Below are positions 11,984 through 25,499 of a DNA stretch of 64,000 nt, one piece after another. Every line of letters starts with the position of its first letter. The stretch's first letter is position 1. Position numbers and translations under genes: made by a program. A model generated the notes under the pieces. It was given only the letters and a program-made list of their open reading frames with translations. It searched no databases and was not told the origin of the DNA. Source of the stretch: Gigaspora rosea (taxonomy: Eukaryota > Glomeromycota > Glomeromycetes > Diversisporales > Gigasporaceae); NCBI GenBank assembly GCA_003550325.1, contig QKWP01000614.1:160319-224318 (forward strand), given 5' to 3'.

Positions 11984-12719
11984 ATAATTTTATTCTTTTT
12001 ATTCTCAAAAAAGTTTTTTTTTTATTTTATTTTTTTATCAAAAGGAAAGATTTAATATGTTATTATACTTTTTGTAATTTAACAATAAATGTTGTATTCA
12101 TATATAATATTTAAAAGTTCAATATTTATTATGCCTTATTTATTATGTTATCATCTCCTTATTGGATTTGTTGCGTAGCAATGACCTCTTTAAAATAGGA
12201 TCATAGTAAAGTAGCAAAATAGCACAATTACTACCCGATCCATAGTTCATGAGTGTAGTGATCCTGGCCGAAATTAAAAAAATCGGCTAAGCCGATTTTT
12301 CGACCTGGTCTGTCGATTTTTCCTAAAATCGGCTAGCCGGTTTTATAAGTAAAAAAAAAAAAAAGATTTTCTCAAAACTAGTATGGCCAACTTGGTTCGT
12401 GTCATTTCACCAACCGACAATCAGTTCACTGACAATTAGCTTACTGACAGGTCATTTCATCACTAAGTTTTTAAAAATTGCTAACTTTAATTCCAAACCT
12501 GAATCTAACGACAATACCAGAATTACTTTTGTCGATGATATGAATGTCGGTGAACTTTTCGATGAATTGATTGTCGGTATAATAACCGGGACCTCTTGGT
12601 TTTTAATTTTTTGAATCGCATAATTATATATACCGGTAGTAAGATATTTTCTAATTGGGTTTTATTCACAACAGTACCAAGATAATTATTGCAAGTTGTT
12701 TTGATCAAATTATGATTTA

Positions 12720-14640
12720 TTTAAAACTAGCATCACCCGGTGTAAAACTTGTCAATATCATAAATTTAATGTATTTTAAATAAGAACATGATTTTAATTT
12801 TCGTTTGTTTATTATATTATTTAATAGGTCAATATAAATAAATTACACTTTAAACTTACACTGGCTTTCAGTTTTTTGTAAGTATATACTGTAATAATAA
12901 TTATTATATTATATATATGATTGTACAGTAAGCATTTATTTTATTTTTTTTACTTTACTAGAGATGGGTTTCATGCGTGCGCATGATTCCTTAATTGTGC
13001 GCATTAATGCGCATTCATGCGCATGTTATTATAAAATGCGCATTTTTCCCATCTCTATACTTTACACGGTACGAAATACAATAAAAGCGCAAGTTGAACG
13101 CTGCGTGATAAAAGGATTATTCTATACTATTATTCTTCGAGTCATTTCTGAATTTACTTCCATTCTGAATTGAAACGGTTCTTTCTCGATTCTCACAGAT
13201 CACGAGACCATAGAATAATTACTTATTAATAATTACATTTATATCTTTTTCATTGATATTTATAAAGATAATTCTTATATTGTTTCATCTTTTTTTTTTT
13301 ATACGCTTTATTGAGCAAGGATGTGACTTCGTGACTCATGAAATTCGTTATAATGAATGTTTAAATACTAAAAAATTCTGATCTTCAGTGTAACCCGAAA
13401 TTCAAGCTAGGTTCTTTATATTGGCGTAACAGAAGAACTGCTCATGCCTAAACAAGATATGAATAACTTGGGGATGCAAGTTTTTTATGTCGAAAATTTT
13501 ATGAAATAATCTGTGCTACCACAAGGCTGAGCATGACGGTCATGAAAAAACCTGGAAAAGATAAATTTGGTTTTTTTTTTTTAAAAAAAAAAAATTAGGA
13601 ATTATCTTCTTATTAGATTCGGGTTAGACAAGACACCCGACCAGATTCCTGCTGTTGCCGAGCAACAAATGCGATGTGCTCTACGCGGGAATGCAGAAAT
13701 TATTAATTACATTGTTAAAATATATATGAATATTCGAATGTATTCCTTTAATGGATGAAAAGTTAGCATTTAATATTTAGTGATTCATTTTTATTCGCGT
13801 TATTTATTTATTTATTTATTTTTTAATTTTTACTTTATTATTATTATTATTTTCGCTTTTTTTTTTTTATTAATTGATAAATGGATAGCGGTTCTAAAAT
13901 GACAAATGACATTTCACAATTCACGAATAACACATGCCAATTGAGAATCAATATAAATTCAGAAATGATGGGAACATTATATTAACACATGCCAATTGAT
14001 AATCGACAAAATTCAGAAATGATGCGGAACATTATAATAATAAGGGGGTTTCAGAATTAAAATTCGTAAAACTTATTTTGATAAAACAAGAAGACGTATT
14101 TATTATCAAATAAGAGATGTACAAGTCTTATTTATTTTTTAATTAAAAAATACACTTATTTTATATGATCTTCATTATTATAAATTATTTTATTGTTAAT
14201 CGATACTGCTTCTAATATCGGTTTATTATTATTATTAAATAGTTTGTTGATCTGCATAATAAAAAAATTTTTACTTATTTCGTCAAATGGGAGTTTCTAA
14301 ACACCCCCATTTCATTTCCCGATTTCAAAATTTTGATACACAAATAAGGTTTTTTAAACTATTATTTATTTCCGAAATACGCCTAGATATCTTTGTCTGG
14401 CCACTAATGATACCTGACGAATACGTAAGTTAGAATAGAATGTACAAAGTACAAACTTCATGCATAAATCATTTTTTTATATTAACAATATAGAGTTACT
14501 TTATTTGATTGATACATTATAATATAAATATCTTATCCGGATATAACCGTTATTCTTTTATTGAATATGATCCGGTTATTAGATTTTGTTAAAGGTTACA
14601 ACCTTTCGGATAAAGAGTTATCCGGGTACGAGCACTAACA
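12720..14640. repeat. Copy 1 of a dispersed ~1.9-kb repeat, inverted relative to 22096-26336
   Basis: Blocks along this stretch recur in reverse order and complement at 22096-23515 and 26120-26336. Examples are TTATCCGGGTACGAGCACTA at 14616-14635 against TAGTGCTTGTACCCGGATAA at 22096, and TTGACTCTGT-free long runs around CAGACACCCGA. The end TAGTGCTYGTACCCGG is hAT-like. No matching target duplication was found, so the limits are approximate. Confidence 0.6.
12959..13057. mobile_element. 99-bp hAT-like MITE (TIR TAGAGATGGG)
   Basis: TAGAGATGGG and CCCATCTCTA bound a core of GCGCAT/ATGCGC motifs. The target duplication TACTTTAC (12951-12958 and 13058-13065) is perfect. A relative lacking a clean left end is at about 26370-26453. 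Confidence 0.92.
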
Positions 14641-15222
14641 CCAATAAGATCGGCAAGTTATATCCATTTTCAGCATATGGGCGGATTTTGGAAATTTGGT
14701 GATGTTTTCGAATAAGATCTACCAATCAGATAAATAAACATTATGATTATTGCGAATTTGCGTTACATTAAATTCACGTTTATTGGTTGGATATATTTAA
14801 AACAATAGTTACAATAGTAAAAGTGCCGAATCTTTTTACGAGGCCTCAGGGTTTGTTTTTTAATATTGTGACTTGAAATTCATATTTACGTGCAACAAGA
14901 CCCAAAGTTTAAAGAACCCAAAAAGAACCTAGTATAGGCATAACTTTTACTAGTGACAATGCCAAAGGATTCGCCATGTAAAAATAAGGGGCCATGTTTG
15001 TTATGATTATCCAAAAGTTCCTATTGGTTAATCTATTTTTAAATATTATGAAAATCACATTCAAATTCATGAGACGTTGAATTTTCTGATTGGTCAATAG
15101 CGTGACGGACGGACGTTTGTGTTTAATATAATAGATTTTTTGGCTAAGCCGACTAAGCTGATAAAATTTTATCGGCTTGGTCGGTCGAAAAATTTTGATC
15201 GACCAGGATCACTACATGAGTG

Positions 15223-15601
15223 TTGCTCATTTGTTAGAAACTAAGAAAAATTTATACTGATACCAAAGATGCTTTGAACGTTTTCATTGTGCGCAAATAT
15301 TAACCTAATTTTTCTCATAGATAAATTGGTCAACGTTCAAAAAGTTGCAGTCATGTGATAATCGAAAAATTTTAAGTTTATTTAAGCTACTATGTCAAGA
15401 TTAGAAGTTAAAGGTCCTACTTTCTGTTAGAGCACTAAAGGTGGTTTCTTATGCAACTTTTAGAGAACAAAGCGATTTTTGACAAAACGAACGTTTGTTT
15501 TGAATTTTCCTGATCGTTTACATTACACCTGATCTCAAAATATGGCAATTTTTTGGTGGCGATACTGGGATAGTTACTGCCGAAGGTGGAAATCCAGGCC
15601 G
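15223..15601. other. Non-coding; contains a dispersed GTTTGTTTTGAATTTTC module
   Basis: 15473-15545 resembles 25790-25870 (TTTGTTTTGAATTTTC followed by TTACACCTGATC). No gene. Confidence 0.45.
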
Positions 15602-18600
15602 GTGTCACAGGACGGACAACCACCAACCACACACCTCACAATATACCCAATGGTGAGAGGCGAAATGATTTGGCACGTATCGGTATAAGGTGAGTCAATG
15701 AAACAAGTTTTTATTTAACAAGGGACAAAGAAACCAAGATCAGTTTCTAATTTTTATTAAACTAATTGTCTCACTTTCCGATATTGCTATATAGTATTTT
15801 ACATGGTCTTTTTATATTTGAATGGGATTCACTAAATTTAATTTTCTATCCCACAATATTTCTACTCGAATGGCAGAATCACACCATATCAAAGCTTCTT
15901 TGACCTTGCATTTAATATCCTTCCCGATTTAGATAAATTCATTCAATTGGCAGGCTGTGCACAAGAACCGGTTTTTCCAGAGATTGATTATGGTACTCTG
16001 GCAAAATCAACATCACATGTTTCTGACTGATCCATTTCTACTACTAACAATTCTCCTTACCTTAATTTTTCACATTTGGCAAAATAACCCTACAATTCGA
16101 TTTCTTTTTTTACCAATTTTTCTTGACTAAACTAAAAAAAGACAAACTTATTAACAACAAATTTAAAAAAAAACAAATTCCATAGAGAGAAAAAAAATGT
16201 TCAGTTCGGCTCCAAACTAACAAAAAAAAACTAAACAAAAAAATCATTTAAAGTTGCACCCACATTTGCAATTTTTTATTTATTTCTCTTTTTTTTTTAT
16301 TAATTTAATTTTCTTCTCTCTTCTTTTTTTTCTTCTTTTCCTTTTTAGTTCCCTCCAGGACCAAAGATTCAGGTTCCTTTCCACAATGGCAGCAATTACA
16401 GAGTGGTTCTTTTCATTAGATTCTTTATTCATCAGCTTTGATTTAATTTACTAATCCTATTTTTTTATTTTTAATACATGGGCCTTGTTGATTTCGATCT
16501 TAATGATATAGGCTACTGGGGCTTCTTTTGTTCTACATCCATTTCTACGTACTCTCATTCGACCTCACTTCACTTCAAAAATCTGATATTCTTTTTCTTT
16601 CAATTTTTGCAGGTGTTTTAAGAATTGCTTTTTTTGCTTTAAGTTCTAATGGTGAAACTGGTAAGAAATCCCAAACAATTATTGTCCGTGAATTTATTAA
16701 TAATAAATCCAATTAGAACTTAACTTTGCTCTGTTAGACTTACTCCATTTTGGTCATAAGGTCTACCAGGGTCAAATTGGCTATTTGCATTACTATTTTT
16801 GCCATTTTTCAAATACTATTCAAATAATTTACCATTTTCATTACCAATCCCATTTTATGAGCTTCATAGTATCAGAGATATCATCAACTCTAGCAAAGTC
16901 TATGCTGGTAAGTTCTTTTCTTCTTTACTCTATTTAGCTATTTATTGAAATTCTTTTATTTTTTCTAACTACAATTTGCATGCATGGTCTAGGCCTCAGT
17001 CTTGATAAGCTCTTTTTCTTTATCATTATTCCCTTCTCCAACAATTGTTTTATCACTCATTAGGTTCATTACTCTCAAGTTGGTCCTTTTCTCTAGCAAA
17101 TTTCTAAAACTCAATTACTCTATTTTTATCTTTTCTGACTTTCCTTTCAACTCCAATTCCAATTCAGCAACAATTCTCTAAGCCTTTTGTAATCTATATT
17201 GGCAAGATCTTGTTGTTCAAGTAAGACTTTCCATTTATCTTTAATTTATTTTTGCGATCACTGTTTTTGCTTTTGATTTTTTTATCTTCACCCTTTCCAT
17301 ATTTTTGTAACAGTTCAAGAGTTGATATTCTATCAGCAGCTCTATTTTTTGCTAATTGTTGATACTGTGTTAATGTCTTAGTATCATTTTTTCAAACTAT
17401 TTAATTTTGGGGCTCCTGGATAGCTTCTTCTTTCAGAGTCAATTCTAGTATGAGATTGTCACATGCAGCAACTAATTTTTGGAGAAGGAGTTCTAGATCA
17501 ACTTTTTCTTTTACAAGACCAGTCTCAGCATATCAAACAGTTTATTTAAAGATTTGTCAGTATATAATAAGTGTTCAAGACTTCTGTTACAGTAGGTCTT
17601 TTCTTTAGGAGCTTTGTAGGGGTGTTCAGGAAAGGAACTACAAGTTTTTGATCCTTAAGAGCAATAATAAGAGTTCTGGTACCTGGTAGATCAACATTAA
17701 GGTACATAGTCTCTTTTCTTGGTTCTTTTAGAGGGTAGTTTTGGCAGAATATTAAATAGAAGTACTCACAGGAGTCAAATTTGTTTAAATACAGAGCAAG
17801 TATACAATCTCTTTCTTTTTCTTCTGAATTATATTTTTCAAGATTTTTACTACAAATTTTAAGGCTTTAGGAATTTGTTTGTCATCAAGCATGTGGTTTT
17901 CAAAGGTTTCATTAATAATTTCTTGGGCTTTAGCAGCTTGCTCTTCAGTAAGAGCTGCAAAAAGAGCAGTGCACATTTTGTTTAAGTAGGTTACTTGTAA
18001 GCACTTACTAATAATATGACCTCTTCTTTTACAATAGGTACATTTTATTTTTTTTGCAGGCTTCAGTTGGTTGATTGGAGGTTTTGAGAGTTTTATAGAA
18101 CTTGCTAAATTTGGGTTTCTTTTATTCAGATATCAACTCATTTTTGGGTTAATCAAATATTTGTAGCAGGTATATGTCATACATATATATACTTTTTTTT
18201 TTTTTTAAATTACAGTTTTGTAAGAACAAATTTACAGTGTATTCAAAATTTATACAAAGGAAAAAAACAAGCTAGACACATGGTTTGTTAGCCTGGGTTC
18301 AACACTTTCAAAAAAAAAAAGAGTGCACTATTCTGTTAGTACCTCAAAAACTAACAAAAACAAAATAAAAACCAAAAAAACTAAAGGAAAAACATTGCAA
18401 AATTCTACTTGTCAAAATATAGGTTCTTTAATATTCAAGCAAAATAAGAAAATATTAGCATTGAATCTCATAGTCACCACCAAATTGTCAAAGCCAAAAA
18501 TCTAAGCTGATGTTACAGAACAGACAACTACTAACTACCAAGACCAAAGAAACACCTTACAATATATTTAATAATGAGAGGCAAAATGATTTGGCAAAAC

Positions 18601-19168
18601 TAAGGCATATTAGATATAAGGTGAGTTCATGAGGACCCCGAAATATACATAGATAGGTCAGGTATGAGTTTGCTTATTTTTAAGGTTTTTTATGCAGTTC
18701 TTTTCTATTTATAGTAATTTTTTTGCTTATTTTTGAAGTTTTTTCTGCAGAGCTTTCCTTTTTTAGTGTCCCTACAATTAACCTGACCTATCTATGTATA
18801 TTTTGGGGTCCTGTTCATGAAACAAGTTTTTATTTAATGAGAAAAAAGAAACCAAGATTAGTTTCTAATTTTTATTAAACTAATTGTCTTACTTTTCAAT
18901 ATCACTAAATAGTATTTTATATAGTCTTTTTATACTATTCTACTTTGAATAGAATTCACTAAATTTAATCTTCTATCCCACAATTTTTTTACTTAAATAG
19001 CAGAATCATGCTATATCAAAGCTTTTTTGATCTTTATTTAATGTTCTTTCTGATTTAGATAAATTTATTCAATTAGTGAGCTATGTACAAGAACTAGAAA
19101 TTAATTATAGTACCTCTAGCAAAATCCGATATTATATGTTTTTGACTGATCCATTTCTGCTACTAACA
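15602..19168 (-). mobile_element. LTR retrotransposon fossil
   Basis: Long direct repeats at about 15602-16049 and 18510-19168 have TG...CA ends and read as LTRs; the right one is lengthened by a 181-bp MITE. A purine-rich tract abuts the left LTR on the minus strand. A gag-like region with a CCHC zinc knuckle lies at about 17785-18060 on the minus strand, giving the orientation. Superfamily (Ty1/copia or Ty3/gypsy) is undetermined. The element is broken in many places and lacks a recognisable pol. The LTRs differ by roughly 15-20% by eye over their best-aligned part, so it is old. No target duplication was found. Confidence 0.65.
18632..18812. mobile_element. 181-bp MITE inside the right LTR (TIR AGGACCCC)
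   Basis: AGGACCCCGAAATATACATA faces TATGTATATTTTGGGGTCCT; the inverted repeat runs on for over 30 bases through AGATAGGTCAGGT. The flanks repeat GTTCATG, extendable to 8 with the shared A (18625-18632 and 18813-18820). Non-coding. Superfamily uncertain (7 or 8 bp). Confidence 0.9.
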
Positions 19169-19559
19169 TTATTCCCTCAGTTTTTACAGGGCTATTCCCA
19201 AATATCTGAATTAGATGCATTAGATCTAGATCAGTATTTAGCTCTAGTTGTTAGCAGGTTCTATAGCAAAATTATTAGCTAATCATTTTTTATTTTGATT
19301 AGATATGATTTTATTAGTAAAATTTTTTATGATTTTGGAGCAAAATCGATCAATTCTAATCTGGCTGACCATAATTCTAATGCTCTTTGATATATTCGAA
19401 TTCCTTATATGAGTATAGTTACTCATAGGAGGACCTATATCTAATTGGCTAATATAAATTAATTACTTGAGTAATTTATTTGCTACTATTTATTGCTAGT
19501 ACTTAGTTATATTACTATATGCAAGTTCTAAATACTAGAAATAGTCAACAAAAAAAAGA
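19169..19559. other. Non-coding, no gene seen
   Basis: AT-rich flank of the LTR fossil; nothing recognised. Confidence 0.4.
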
Positions 19560-20061
19560 TTAAAATATAAAAATAACTAATAATCACCATAGGTGATTAT
19601 CACCTGTAATCTAGATTGCATAAAAAAATAAACAAACCAAACAACTTTTATTAAATAAAAATTAAATTTCTTTAATATTAGGGTAAAGGTAAAGGTTAGG
19701 GATTAGGATAGGACTTTATATATACCATAGATTCCTGAAAATAAGCAACCTTTTTTTGGACGATTTTAAGCAAAAAAAACTGGGGTAGCTTATTTTCGGG
19801 TTATACAGGTTTTTAAAAATTTATGCCTGATAGCAAAGGTTGCTTATTATCGGGCATTATCTTTTTAAAAAAAATTCTCATACATTTAAACTTGCATGAA
19901 CAGGTTTTGCACGTATATACCAGTATGTGCATTATAAAACATAGTATCTATACCAAATTTGGCACCATGTTTAATAATGCACATGCTACATTACTATATT
20001 ATTGTATCAGCTTTTTTAAATTTTTTATTTATTTATTTTTTTTTATTTGATTTTTATTTAA

Positions 20062-20340
20062 GGGGTTTATAATTTATTGCACCTGCAATACATTGCACCC
20101 CTTCTATTAATTAAAAATTTTGCCTATGAAACCACCTTTGGAGTTCTAATTAAAAATACTCCTCGTGAAATTTTGGCATAAACTATACTCTTGCTTCATC
20201 CCAGGCCTCCTAATATTAATTAAATTTTATTTTTTGCTTTAATAAAGATTTCTTTAATTGTTTGTTACACAAAATCAATGATCCATATAGTTATAATAGG
20301 GAGTGCAATATATTGCACCGTGCAATAAATTATAAATTCC
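20062..20340. mobile_element. MULE-like MITE, 9-bp TSD
   Basis: The target duplication TTTATTTAA is perfect (20053-20061 and 20341-20349). Left end: 14 bases, then ATTGCACC, TGCAATAC, ATTGCACC. Right end in reverse: GGAATTTATAATTT, ATTGCACGG, TGCAATAT, ATTGCACT. A 9-bp duplication and a G-initial TIR fit Mutator-like elements. Non-coding. Confidence 0.88.
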
Positions 20341-20435
20341 TTTATTTAATTTAATTATTTTGTTTTAATTTTTTATTTTATTTTTATTTTATTTTTTTTT
20401 AATTTTTTATTATTTTTAATTCGATATTTATTATA

Positions 20436-20772
20436 GGTTTATGTAATTTAGCGCATATGCGTTGTAACGCACCCATCTGATAAACCAATCGGATCGTAGG
20501 ATCAGGTGTAACGTGAAATTGAGAAAAAATAGCGATCTTTTAAAAAATCACCTGTGGATCATAATTTTGCTTATGAAACCACTCTTAGTGTTCTAACAAA
20601 AAAAAATTCCTTGCAAAATTTTACTATAAAACTCCTTTTCGTCTACACACTATTCTAACCTCACTCTAACCCTAACTAACAATAAAAACAGGTATTTTGG
20701 TGGTTTTGATTTCACATTATACCAAATCATATGAGGTGCATTACAGCGCACATGCGCAAAAAGATTAAATTC
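20436..20772. mobile_element. MULE-like MITE, 9-bp TSD
   Basis: The target duplication TTTATTATA is perfect (20427-20435 and 20773-20781). The left end is GGTTTATGTAATTT followed by AGCGCATA, TGCGTTGT and AACGCACC. The right end in reverse has TTTTTGCGCATGTGCGCTGT. The interior carries AGGATCAGGTGTAACGTG and TTTTGCTTATGAAACCAC, modules seen in several other elements. Confidence 0.88.
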
Positions 20773-20781
20773 TTTATTATA

Positions 20782-21049
20782 TTTAAATTTTTTTAAAGAT
20801 TTTTTATTTTTTTTTATAATACATTTTATTAAATTTTTTATTATTTTTTATTTATTTTTTATTTTTTTTTATATTTTTAATTTTTTTTTAATAACATTTT
20901 ACTTATTTTTTTATTTATTTTTTTTTTATATTTTTAATTTTTTTTTTAATAACATTTAATTTATTTTTTTATTTATTTTTTTATATTTTTAATTCATTTT
21001 TTTAATAACATTTTATTTATTTTTTTATTTATATATTTTTAATTTATTT
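20782..21049. repeat. T-rich low-complexity tract
   Basis: Repeating TTTATTTATTTTTTTATT-like sequence with AATAACATTTTA inserts recurring at least three times (20825-21040). It lies at the polyA (here T) side of the minus-strand retroelement that follows and may be its expanded tail. Confidence 0.6.
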
Positions 21050-23678
21050 ATTTATTTTTTTTTATTCACCTTTGGCGGTTCTGCCATATGACTTTTATTA
21101 GCTTTTTAAGTATAACGAACAAGTTCATGTACATTTTTTAAGTATAACGAACAAGTTTATATACATATATGTCTAATTTGCAAGAATGGCACCACTCGGC
21201 TATCTATACAGACGCCCAAGAGTAACCTGCCACACTAGTAAGTTGAACTACTAGCCGCTCTGTCGAACCACCAGCACTACAAAAAGTGCACTCCCAAAAA
21301 ATAGAAGTAAACTTCAATAGGGGTGAGAAGACGCAACTATAGTTATAAAGGAAATGTAAAATAGAGGTATAGGAAGGAACGACTAACTAAAAAAAAACCA
21401 AAAAAAAACCCCAACAAGAAGAATAGAACCTTCTATTGAAGAAGTAAGTGTGGTCAGAAAAATATTAATAAAAATTATATAATACTGCACAGAAAAACGC
21501 TCTGTTTAAGTATTATATGTACATTGCAGAAAGGAAAAAAACTACGCTTATAAGAATATTCTAGAAAAAAATTTCAATTCAGAATTTTCTCTACTGTATT
21601 TCACGTGTCATTCATTGTTTATTTCACAAGAACCGGAACTCACTCGTGACTTGGTTCCAATTAGGTAGACGCATTCCCAAAATGGATAGTATAAACAATG
21701 TTGATCTTTTGGAGAGGTAAGCCAAAATGCCCACTTTGTTAAAATTTCGCAAAGCCAAAGAGGCAGCAAAGGAGAGACTAGGGCTCCGAAGTCCAGGTCC
21801 AGTCCAGTCCGGGTCCGGCTGGACCTGGACTCGAACCCGGACTCGAACCATAAATTTTGAAAATTTCGGACCCGGACCCAGACCCGAACCTAAAGTACTG
21901 AACCCGAACCGGACTCAAACATGATTATAGGTTCAGTCCGAGTCCAGTTCGAAGTTCGCGAACCTGCCCGGGTCCAGGATTAGCAGTAAAAAAAAAATTT
22001 AATTTGTTGTAACGATTACGATTTTTAGTTTGTTACGATTTTTAATATAACTTACTGATCATTATAATACCATACTTGTGATTATTTTATTGGAGTTAGT
22101 GCTTGTACCCGGATAACTCTTTATCTAAAAGGTTTTAACCTTTAACAAAATCAATAACCGGATCCTATTCAAATAAAAAAATAATGGAATATTCATATTA
22201 TAATGCATCAATCAAATAAAGTAACTCTATTTTGTTAATATAAAAAAATGATTTATGCATGAAGTTGAACTTTGTACATTATATTCTAACTTACATATTC
22301 GTCAGGTATCATTAGTGGCCAGACAAAGAAGGTCTAGGTGTATTTCGGAAATAAATAAGAGTTTAAAAAATCTTATTTGTGTATAAAAATTTTGAAATCG
22401 GACAATAAAATGGGGTGGGGTGGTTAGAGACTCCCATTTGAAAAAATAAGTAAAATTTTTTTTATTATGCAGATTAATAAAGTATTTAATAAGAATAAAA
22501 CAATATTAGAAGCAGTATCGATTAACAATAAAATAAATTATAGCAATGAAGAACATTTAATTAAAAAATAAATAAGATTTATACATCTCTTATTTGATAA
22601 TAAATACGTCTTCTTGTTTTTCAAAATAAGATTTACGAATTTTAATTATGAAACACTTTATTATTTAATGTTCCGCATCATTTCTGAATTATTTTATTCT
22701 CAATTGGCATGTGTTAATATAATGTTCCGCATTATTTCTGATTCTCAATTGGCATGTGTTATTCGTGAATCGTGAAATGTCATTTGTCATTTAGAACCGC
22801 TATTCATTTATCAATTAATAAAAAAAAGTGATAATAATAATAATAGTAAAGTAAAAAAATTAAAAAAAATAAATAAGCGCAAATAAAAATGAATCACTAA
22901 ATATTAAAGCTAACTTTTCATACATTAAAGGAATACATTCGAATATTCATATATATTTTAACAATGTAATTAATATTTTTGCATTCTTCACATAGAACAC
23001 ATCTGCATTTGTTTTTCAGCAACAGCAGGAATCTGGTGTCTAACCCGAATCTAATAAGAAGATGGAAGATAATTATTAATTTTTTTTTTAAAAAAAAACC
23101 AAAATTATCTTTTCCGGTTTTTCGTAAAATTTTTGACATAACAAACTTGCATCCCCAAGTTATTTATCTTAGGCATGAGCAGTTCTTCGTTGAATTCCGG
23201 GTTATACTGAAGATCAGAATTTTTTAGTATTTAAACATTCATTATAATGAATTTCACAAGTCACAAGTAATATCCTTGCTCAATAAAGTGTATAAAAAAA
23301 AAGATGAAACAATAAAAGAATCGTCTTTATTAATATCAATGAAAAAGATTATTGCAAATATAAATGTAATTATTAATAAGTAATTATTCTATGGTCTCAT
23401 AATCTGTAAAAATCGAGAAAGAACACAGTTTAATTCAGAATTGAAGTAAATTCAGAAATGGCTCGAAACAATAATAGTAAAAATAATTCCTTTATCACGC
23501 AGTGCTTTTTTTATTATATTAGCCCTATAAAAAAATCCATCCGGATTAGTGAATTGACTCAATTATATGATACTCTATCATTGATCGACTTGATCAATGA
23601 TCGAGCACCAATTAATAGGCTCAAGCAACAATAGGTCAATCAATGATCGATTATACTGATTGATCAAATAAGTATATA

Positions 23679-24019
23679 CAGTCAACCCTCCATAAATGCA
23701 ACTTGTAGGGACAAGCCTATAACGTGCATTTAGGGTGGTTTGCATTTAGAATGAGCCAATTAAGTTGCAGCTTTAAAATTTTGATCAGCAAGTTTGTATA
23801 ACTTCTACTAAAACTGTATAACCTATCTTAAATACTAAAATTTGATTGGCTACGTGCATTTAGAGAGGTTAATGTAATATAAAATGTTATTCAAGAGAAC
23901 ATGCATTTACAGAATATAGAACATGCATTTAGCACTAATAACATCTTACGGAATAGAAAAAAACGTGCATTTAGGGAGGTATTGCATTTATGGAGGTTGC
24001 ATTTATGGAGGTCCAACTA
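23679..24019. mobile_element. Pogo/Tc1-like MITE (TA target)
   Basis: CAGTCAACCCTCCATAAATG on the left faces CATTTATGGAGGTCCAACTA on the right, each bordered by TA. GTGCATTTAG motifs repeat through the interior (at least six copies). CAGTCRACCCTC ends are usual for pogo-like elements. Non-coding. Confidence 0.8.
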
Positions 24020-24099
24020 TATTTGATCGATCAAAATATTTTTAAGGGTAGAGTCGGTTGCAAATATTTTTTGTGTATCATGCATTACACAAATAGAAA

Positions 24100-24412
24100 T
24101 CAAACACGTATAAAATCTTATAACTGATAACTGATACTATTAAATATACGTCGTTAAACTTTACTTTTACGCTGTAATCTAAATGACTTGGAAGGTATGT
24201 AACGATAATTATTTTTTTGTTTTATTGTATTTTCATGAAAATAACCACTGATATATCTGATATATCGATCTCTGATATAACGAACCTTTTTATAATGAAC
24301 TCTGGATATAACGAACTCAAGATTTCTTATTTTAATATTAGTTCGGTATAACAAGAGCTATGGCTCTTAAGAAAACATAGTAATTCTATATAACAAACTT
24401 TTTTTTTGACTG
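24100..24412. mobile_element. Pogo-like element end
   Basis: 24260-24412 carries repeated GATATAACGAAC-like motifs and ends TTTTTTTTTGACTG next to TA. This is the mirror of a CAGTCAAAAA pogo-type terminus. The matching left end was not found, so this is probably a truncated copy. Confidence 0.5.
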
Positions 24413-25499
24413 TATACTCCTTTTTTTTTTATTGCTTGTGCTGTGCTTTATTTTTTATTTTTTTATTTTTTGCTAACTTTTTGTTTTTATATACTGTATA
24501 TCGTATCATCATCGTTGTTTGTTGGAGCTTTTTTTGTCACTTTATTGGGGTTCTATGTCGCTTTCTAGTACTGTGCCATGTCGCATTCGTTAGTATGGTG
24601 TTGTGTCGCATTGCAATGCCATGTTGCAGTTCGTTAGTGTTCTGTCGTGTTGCATTACTAGTTCGCATTGTGTTGGTTCCGTGTACTGGTATTGTTTCGT
24701 GCCGCATTTCAATGGTGTCAGATATTTGGCATTGTGTTTGTCTTCTCTTTGCTAGTGTTGTAGGTCGTTGGCAGTGTATAAAATAGTAGATTATGGCAGT
24801 AGTGGGTTTAGATTAGGGTTATAGATAGATTTATAGTAAGGGTTAAAATAGAATTAAAACATTAGAGTGGGCTTAATAACAAGGTTAAGGTTAGATAGTA
24901 GTGCATAAGAGTTAAGATCATGTTTTGATAGTTATGCGGGTCTAGTTGGAGACTAGGGTTAGTTTACAAGGTAAGTTAGCATTTAAATTAATATTAGATT
25001 GTGCGGCAGATGTTTATTATTAATGATGTTATAGTATTTTTAAAAATGGTTTTGCACATTATATAAATAAATATGAAATTAATACGAAATAAATATGAAA
25101 TAAATATAAAATAAATACTAATAAATATCTGATATCAGGTATAAAATAAATGCGAAATAAATAATTTTATAAAATAAATATAAATAACTGATAGTAAAGC
25201 AGGCAAGTCTAATTGTGAAATAAGATTCCTACGAAGGTTACACAGCTGTCCAATTTTTAATTTGATAATCGATCAATGATTGACCCATTGATTGATCGAT
25301 TATATATGCTTGAGCTTATAAATTAAATGCTTTATCGATTATACTCAATTAAAATACATAATCGATTTTTGATCGATCATTGAAAATTTTTTTTAATCAA
25401 TTATCGATCAACGATTTTTTTGTCGAGTCAATTTACTAATCCGGATATGCACGTGTTTCTATGGAAAAGCACAGTGATCTGTGGAATAGCCAGAGAACC

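Larger units (their letters stand above)
12256..15214. mobile_element. 2.96-kb hAT-like element (TIR TAGTGATCCTGG)
   Basis: The left end TAGTGATCCTGGCCGAAATT faces the right end AATTTTGATCGACCAGGATCACTA. The flanks carry a perfect 8-base duplication, CATGAGTG (12248-12255 and 15215-15222). Subterminal motifs such as GGCTAAGCCGA and ATCGGCT cluster at both ends. No intact transposase frame is visible; the centre is largely another repeat (about 12720-14640) that itself carries a 99-bp MITE. Confidence 0.88.
23547..25438. mobile_element. 1.9-kb hAT-like element (TIR TAGTGAATTGACTC)
   Basis: TAGTGAATTGACTC at the left faces GAGTCAATTTACTA at the right. The 8-base target duplication ATCCGGAT is perfect (23539-23546 and 25439-25446). 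ATCGATCA/TGATCGAT motifs are clustered at both ends. No transposase frame is visible. The interior has a pogo-like MITE, a pogo-like end, a T/G-rich stretch and an AAATAAATATG microsatellite (25058-25195). Confidence 0.9.

Noticed and set aside
24406-24786. 126-residue open frame rich in Phe/Cys
   Set aside because: It lies in a T/G-rich repetitive part of a hAT-like element with no conserved domain.
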